Assembly: GCA_030674875.1 (NCBI GenBank)
Contig: JASXSU010000001.1
Span: forward strand, 1-64,000
Direction of reading: 5' to 3'
From: Candidatus Endonucleibacter sp. (ex Gigantidas childressi)
GTDB taxonomy: Bacteria; Pseudomonadota; Gammaproteobacteria; Pseudomonadales; Endozoicomonadaceae
DNA length: 64,000 nucleotides
Part shown: in pieces, positions 59,882 to 64,000 of the stretch
How positions within the stretch are numbered: the stretch's first letter is position 1
How the letters are laid out: each line of letters starts with the position of its first letter
The notes under the pieces: model-generated
What the model was told of the DNA's origin: nothing
Seen by the model: only the letters and a program-made list of their open reading frames with translations
Databases searched by the model: none
Translations under genes and position numbers: made by a program

Positions 59882-60187
59882 GCGTTTAATCTCCATCAAC
59901 TAAGTAACAAAAGTGTATCCACAAAATGTGGGAAAAAGCTTTCTTATAAGATAACAGCGAACCAGTATGACCATACACCTACCCATAGCCGTAGACCATA
60001 GTATCATGCAAAAAAAAAGCAATCTACTTGTTTCCATTGGCGATGTAAGGTTATGTGTTATTCTCATTCATCCAAATAACCTACTATTAGTAAGCTTATA
60101 GGGCGTTCTTAATGGTAACGGTATAACTTTTAGTATATCTGTTTGAAAATACACCTCTCGGAAAATGCAAAGCCAATATTAAATCAG
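59882..60187. other. Intergenic region grxD-peroxiredoxin
   Basis: About 300 bp. Holds a diverged B-type element (about 60030-60127: tttccattggcgatgtaagg ... cttaatggtaacggtata). No gene or recognisable OxyR site. Confidence 0.45.
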
Positions 60188-60526
60188 CTACTGAGCATCT
60201 TCATTTTCTGGTTTGCCGACAACTTCAGAAATAATTTTTTGTAAGTCGCCACTATTGTACATATCAAGCATAATATCGCTACCACCTATCAGCTCACTTT
60301 TTATCCATAACTGAGGAAAGGTTGGCCAGTCGGCATATTTAGGCAAACTCGCCCTAACATCAGGGTTAGCTAAAATGTCAACATAAGCAAATTTTGCACC
60401 ACAATCAATTAAAACTTTGACTGCTTGGGAAGAAAAGCCACACTGAGGCAACTTTGGCGACCCTTTCATGTAGAGTAAAATGTCGTGGGATGCGATTTGC
60501 TCTTTTATTGTATCTATAATATCCAT
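60188..60526 (-). CDS. grxD: Monothiol glutaredoxin
   Basis: 112 residues, normal length. Active-site CGFS in LPQCGFSSQAV, the GSH-binding KGSPKLP, and WPTFPQLWIKSELIGGSDI. GrxD binds a [2Fe-2S] cluster with glutathione and delivers it to acceptors, often with BolA. GGAGA lies about 7 bases before the ATG. Confidence 0.96.
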   Translation of the reverse strand: MDIIDTIKEQIASHDILLYMKGSPKLPQCGFSSQAVKVLIDCGAKFAYVDILANPDVRASLPKYADWPTFPQLWIKSELIGGSDIMLDMYNSGDLQKIISEVVGKPENEDAQ

Positions 60527-60669
60527 AAAGTAATCTCCGAATAGTTAGTTAAGAATGGCACATGTTAATAGAACTGATTAATTTGATCTATAGGTGTCAC
60601 TTTTTTATCACCTCCTACCAGCCTCTTGCCATAATGCTTAATACAGCCAATTTTTTAGTTACGACTGCC

Positions 60670-60933
60670 TTAAACACCAAGAATAAACCACCAGCAAAGC
60701 CCCGTAGACATAAAAATTAGTACTCCAGCAACAGCAATGATTAAACCAATTTTCATCCATTCGTTGGTGCTGTGATAACCATACCCGAGTAATAATGGAT
60801 TTCGAGCATGACTATATGTGCTCAGGTTACAGCCAATATTAGTGATCCCAGCTATAGCCAGTATTCGCTTGTTCTTATTCAGCTTGTTGTAGAACGTGCT
60901 CTTTTCCTCAGTATTAAGGTTAGTGCCCGACAT
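60670..60933 (-). CDS. Small membrane protein resembling the C-terminus of an SLC13/DASS transporter
   Basis: 87 residues. The second half (LLLGYGYHSTNEWMKIGLIIAVAGVLIFMSTGLCWWFILGV) resembles the last helix of divalent anion:Na+ symporters, where a G-Y-G-Y/G-S-G motif precedes 'MKxGL' and a terminal hydrophobic helix. The N-terminal half (MSGTNLNTEEKSTFYNKLNKNKRIL) is unrelated and polar. Either a transporter fragment with an acquired start or an independent small protein. A hairpin lies just upstream. Confidence 0.45.
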   Translation of the reverse strand: MSGTNLNTEEKSTFYNKLNKNKRILAIAGITNIGCNLSTYSHARNPLLLGYGYHSTNEWMKIGLIIAVAGVLIFMSTGLCWWFILGV

Positions 60934-60955
60934 GCTTTTTACTCTCTAGCTTACA

Positions 60956-61007
60956 AGTAGTCAAACTGAAGAATGCTGACTACTTCAGTTTGCAGGTTCT
61001 TTTTTTT
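60956..61007. other. Two mutually exclusive hairpins followed by a T8 run
   Basis: AGTAGTCA (60956-60963) can pair with TGACTACT (60977-60984), or CAAACTGAAG (60962-60971) with CTTCAGTTTG (60983-60992); the two overlap. On the plus strand eight Ts follow (61000-61007). On the minus strand it sits in the leader of the small membrane-protein gene, about 25 bases before its ATG. Confidence 0.5.
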
Positions 61008-61035
61008 GAAACCGTACGATTAGTAAGTGTTTAAT

Positions 61036-61102
61036 TACACACATTACCATTGAAGATATGAGGTTGTTGACTACTTTCATCTATTCAATGGTAACCGGCA
61101 TA
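61036..61102. repeat. Short derivative of a B-type TATACCC element
   Basis: acacattaccattgaagatatg...ttgttgactac...attcaatggtaaccggcata: both terminal repeats with most of the core deleted, leaving ~67 bp. Confidence 0.65.
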
Positions 61103-61318
61103 GCTGCGAAACAGGTCTGCTACTAACGCCAACAGTCCGCTCAATTTATAACTCTTGCCCCAACAAAGACAGAAATACATTGGACATGCGTACAGAAAAT
61201 CATAGCATTAAGATTATTAAGGATGTGGGGGAGTGATTAAAAAAATAAGATGTTTTCACTGCTCTGAAAAAAGAGCTAGAACGATGGAGTGCTATTAAGA
61301 TAGATGAAGTAATTAGTC

Positions 61319-63130
61319 TTAGGACTTTGGCTTACCTTCAAACCACATGGCCTCTATTACCGGGTAAAAAGGTTCTCCAGTTTTTGGTCTCCTATAATGT
61401 TTCCAGTACGCCATATGTATCTGATTGCTGTGCCACTTTGGAATCACGTAATAACCCCATAGCAAGACGCGGTCCAATGCTTTAGTGATGTTAATAATAT
61501 CTTTGTAATCTAGTGCGCGCCTTAACTGGTCGGTCAGAGCATCAGCCGCTGGATTTTTAACTCCAGCCAAATTATTACTGCCATACCTCTCTGCCGCATC
61601 ACCGCTCCAGCTGTTAGCCTGCTCCAATCCTGGAAAAGTGGAGTGAATAAATCGCCAATTGACCATATCAAAATCGAATGTTTTGACTCTTTTTCGAAAT
61701 CGGCTGGTATCGAGGGTTTTAATATTCATTTTTATACCAATCTCAGAAAGATTTTTTCGGAATAATGCAACCATCCGCTCATCTTCAGCTGACTCCTGTA
61801 GAAGACTGAAAATCATGGCGATACCGGTTTTTTTTTGCATCATTATCCCATCTTTTAACTCCCAGCCAGCCTCTTGTAACAATGCAACTACTTCTTGCTT
61901 ATGTTTACGGCTGCCTACATCGGCAGAAACAGTTAGGGGAAGAGATTTACTGAACAGTTCTGTAGGAAGATATTGTCTAAATGGCTCCAGCAGTGCTAAC
62001 TCATACTTCGATGGAAGGCCTGTGGCTGCTAGTGGTGTTTTGGAGAAAAAGCTGGTTGTCCTTGTGCATTCAGAGTACAGCAGATATTTATTGACCCAGT
62101 CAAAATCAAATAGCTGCAGTAATGCGCTTCTAACTAGGGGGTCCTGAAATATAGATTTTCTCGTATTAAAAACAAATGCAGACGTCCCGAAAGTATGGAG
62201 AAGGGGGGCGCTCTCAGTAATAACATCGCCTTTTTTTACCGCTGGAAAATTGTAGTTCTGGTTCCAAGACTTTGCATCAAGCTCATAACGAAAATCATAG
62301 AGCCCTGCTCGGAATGCTTCTATTGATGCGTGAACGTCACGATAATAGTCAATGCGTACCCTATCAAAATTATACTTTCCTTTGTTAACAGGTAGATTCT
62401 TAGCCCAGTAATCTTGCACACGCTCGTAGGTAATTGATCGACCAAATTCAGTTTTGTTCACTTTCATTGGCCCGCTTCCCATTGGTGGGGATGTGAGCGC
62501 GGCATTGAATGCGCGGCCTTTCCAAAAATGCGCAGGCATGACTGGCAAGAATGCAATAAAAGCTAGCACCTTGATACCGCGCTCAGATTTTAAGTGAAAA
62601 ACTACTCGGTCGTGGGACTCCGCTTTTGCACTTAATACATCTGCACAGTTACTTTTAACAAATGGAGAGCCGGACTCTTTAAGTAAATTAAAGCTGAATG
62701 CAACATCGTTCGCGGTCACCGGTTTGCCATCATGAAACCGCGCCCTTGCATCTAAGTTGAAAGCAACCCACTGGAGATTATCTGGGTACTGAATGCTTTT
62801 TGCCAATAATGGGTAAAGGGTGTATGGCTCATCAGCAGAGCGGATCATCAGGCAGTCGTAGAGAAGATATAAACCACCTGCCGGTTGTCCTTTGCCTGCA
62901 TACTGATTCAGAGTATCGTAAGTGCCTATCTCAGCTAATGTCAGGGTCCCTCTTTTGGGTGCGTTGGGGTTAACATAATCAAAATGTTTAAAGTCATCTG
63001 GGTAAGCAGCCTTACCTATCAAAGGCAAGCTATATTGAGTATTTATATGAGCTGGTGTCGGATCTGCTGAAAGAGTGCTTGTTTTTGTTGCTAACAAGCA
63101 GCTAATCACTAACAACCATCTTTTATACAT
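61319..63130 (-). CDS. yejA: Periplasmic solute-binding protein, family 5, YejA-like
   Basis: 603 residues from the ATG at 63130 (a GTG two codons upstream is in frame). Signal peptide about 1-21 (LLVISCLLATKTSTLSA). SBP_bac_5 fold, with the YejA-type N-terminal stretch AYPDDFKHFDYVNPNAPKRGTLTL, then LDARARFHDGKPVTANDVAFS and the C-terminal MVNWRFIHSTFPG...SNNLAGVKNPAADALTDQL. YejA binds oligopeptides for the YejABEF importer. No permease or ATPase genes flank it here; they may be elsewhere or lost. Confidence 0.88.
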   Translation of the reverse strand: MYKRWLLVISCLLATKTSTLSADPTPAHINTQYSLPLIGKAAYPDDFKHFDYVNPNAPKRGTLTLAEIGTYDTLNQYAGKGQPAGGLYLLYDCLMIRSADEPYTLYPLLAKSIQYPDNLQWVAFNLDARARFHDGKPVTANDVAFSFNLLKESGSPFVKSNCADVLSAKAESHDRVVFHLKSERGIKVLAFIAFLPVMPAHFWKGRAFNAALTSPPMGSGPMKVNKTEFGRSITYERVQDYWAKNLPVNKGKYNFDRVRIDYYRDVHASIEAFRAGLYDFRYELDAKSWNQNYNFPAVKKGDVITESAPLLHTFGTSAFVFNTRKSIFQDPLVRSALLQLFDFDWVNKYLLYSECTRTTSFFSKTPLAATGLPSKYELALLEPFRQYLPTELFSKSLPLTVSADVGSRKHKQEVVALLQEAGWELKDGIMMQKKTGIAMIFSLLQESAEDERMVALFRKNLSEIGIKMNIKTLDTSRFRKRVKTFDFDMVNWRFIHSTFPGLEQANSWSGDAAERYGSNNLAGVKNPAADALTDQLRRALDYKDIINITKALDRVLLWGYYVIPKWHSNQIHMAYWKHYRRPKTGEPFYPVIEAMWFEGKPKS

Positions 63131-63161
63131 GACCACTATTTATCGTTAACAGTAATAGGAT

Positions 63162-63274
63162 TATACCCGTTACCATTGAAGGCTGTGGGGTTGTTGAATG
63201 CTCTTACTCACCCCAATCACTTTCATCTGGCTTATCTCGTTGGTCGCCTGCCCAAACCTTCAATAACTGGTATG
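63162..63274. repeat. TATACCC element, subfamily B, near consensus
   Basis: tatacccgttaccattgaagg...ttgttgaatgctcttactcacccc...aaccttcaataactggtat. Its left end is the best example of the B terminal repeat. Lies just upstream of yejA. Confidence 0.75.
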
Positions 63275-63392
63275 TGTTGACTCAAGTGGATGCAAAATAT
63301 CGATGGGGGATAAGGATGATCTTGCTCACTCCAGTCGCCAACCTTACGAATTACTAAGGGTTTTGTCTCTTACTACCTTTCTACATATCAAG

Positions 63393-63683
63393 CTATTTTT
63401 GATAAATTGTTTTTTTTATATGGCAGCCGCCAGGAATATCAAGTGTAATGTCACTAGAAGCATAGCAGCAGCAGGGAAGGATTCTGCCATCAGGCACAAA
63501 AGCCACTGGTTCAGAGCCGTACTCTACTGTTCCGTCAATTAAATCTAACTGGCAACTGCCGCAAAAACCTTCACGGCATTGGTATTCGGCATCAATCCTC
63601 TGCGATTCAAGTGCCTCCAGTAATGTCATTTCAGAACGAGGAATAAAGCTGAAACCGTCCATGATCTTCACAATGTGGGCCAT
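63393..63683 (-). CDS. yfaE: 2Fe-2S ferredoxin YfaE
   Basis: 96 residues. Plant-type [2Fe-2S] ferredoxin with YQCREGFCGSCQ and the last cluster ligand in RILPCCCYAS, matching YfaE, which maintains the diferric-tyrosyl radical cofactor of class Ia ribonucleotide reductase. GGAAG lies 8 bases before the ATG. In many gammaproteobacteria it follows nrdB; the start of the gene is about 320 bp from the window end, so nrdAB could lie beyond. Confidence 0.9.
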   Translation of the reverse strand: MAHIVKIMDGFSFIPRSEMTLLEALESQRIDAEYQCREGFCGSCQLDLIDGTVEYGSEPVAFVPDGRILPCCCYASSDITLDIPGGCHIKKTIYQK

Positions 63684-64000
63684 AATATGCTTCCGCAGGC
63701 AAAATTAACGTGCTTTTGGCGCCACAAGTGTTTATTTAAAGACAACACCCTCGCACCTTCTATACCCAAAGCATTTGGAGCTACTACACGACGGCAAGTT
63801 AGCGAGGCCGCAGAAGATTAGGAGTACTAAGCAACTGTGGTGAGCCAACGCTGACAACAAAGTAGCAACTGCAAATTATTTAAGTATACCCTCCTTAAAA
63901 AGTCAAAAAACAAAATTATCTTTTTGTTTCTTTAATTATTTGTCCTCAGCATTGCTATTTTGCAAAATAGCCACACACTCACTCTTGAACGTAATCTTAT
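63684..64000. other. Right edge of the window, no gene
   Basis: Contains an A-type element in reverse (63761-63898) and AT-rich DNA. No coding region supported. Confidence 0.5.
63761..63898 (-). repeat. TATACCC element, subfamily A, reverse orientation
   Basis: tatacccaaagcatttggagctactac ... gtagcaactgcaaattatttaagtata. The core is the reverse complement of the usual one (gcaagttagcgaggc...gtgagccaacgc). Confidence 0.7.

Overview
The window comes from an AT-rich gammaproteobacterial chromosome. The housekeeping genes (purL, tadA, ybiT, rnfABCDGE, purD, cysZ, waaA, typA/bipA, msbA, hldE, yfaE, grxD, yejA) read as gammaproteobacterial orthologues. The rest points to a host-associated lineage whose genome is being eroded: many broken insertion sequences, gene fragments, a secreted ankyrin protein, long membrane-anchored proteins without recognised families, and two effector-like proteins. 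An Endozoicomonas-like marine symbiont or parasite would fit, but that assignment is inference, because the window holds no rRNA or other marker gene.

Layout. 1-8.8 kb: two adjacent copies of a very large surface-type protein with GLUG-like beta-helix repeats. The distal copy is broken by frameshifts; the proximal copy (4452-8762) is intact. 8.8-10 kb: a dead IS4-family element. 10.2-20 kb: purL, tadA, a lytic transglycosylase, a small potassium-channel-like protein and ybiT, with IS remnants between. 20.7-26.3 kb: a complete, tightly overlapping rnfABCDGE operon. 26.3-28.5 kb: an almost intact IS4 element, then a secreted ankyrin protein. 28.8-36.2 kb: purD, cysZ, hinT, tRNA-Met, tRNA-Gln, a DUF21/CBS protein and waaA, broken up by IS30-type pieces. 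36.2-41.8 kb: nested IS30 elements, an effector-like ORF, a stand-alone adenylation enzyme with its own carrier protein, and more IS remnants. 41.8-49.8 kb: pip with a truncated dtd behind it, typA, msbA-hldE and a phosphopantetheinyl transferase. 49.8-58 kb: accessory DNA with nested IS30 and IS4 debris, two paralogous membrane-anchored proteins (51.1-52.4 and 56.6-57.9 kb), an effector-like ORF and a methyltransferase. 58.2-58.9 kb: tRNA-Lys, tRNA-Asn, tRNA-Lys and a tRNA-Asn pseudogene. 59.3-63.7 kb: peroxiredoxin, grxD, a transporter fragment, yejA and yfaE.

How the genes work together. waaA, msbA and hldE supply Kdo transfer, lipid A-core flipping and heptose activation for lipopolysaccharide. 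rnfABCDGE forms the ion-pumping ferredoxin:NAD oxidoreductase. The adenylation enzyme, carrier protein and phosphopantetheinyl transferase could form a minimal aminoacyl-carrier pathway. The large GLUG protein, the 417-residue paralogues, the ankyrin protein and the two effector-like ORFs are the likely host-interaction set.

The most striking unexplained structure is a family of about 120-130 bp intergenic elements with TATACCC...GGGTATA ends in two related subfamilies (A and B). At least a dozen copies are scattered between genes, some back to back, and one subfamily lies inside an IS30 transposase remnant at two separate loci.
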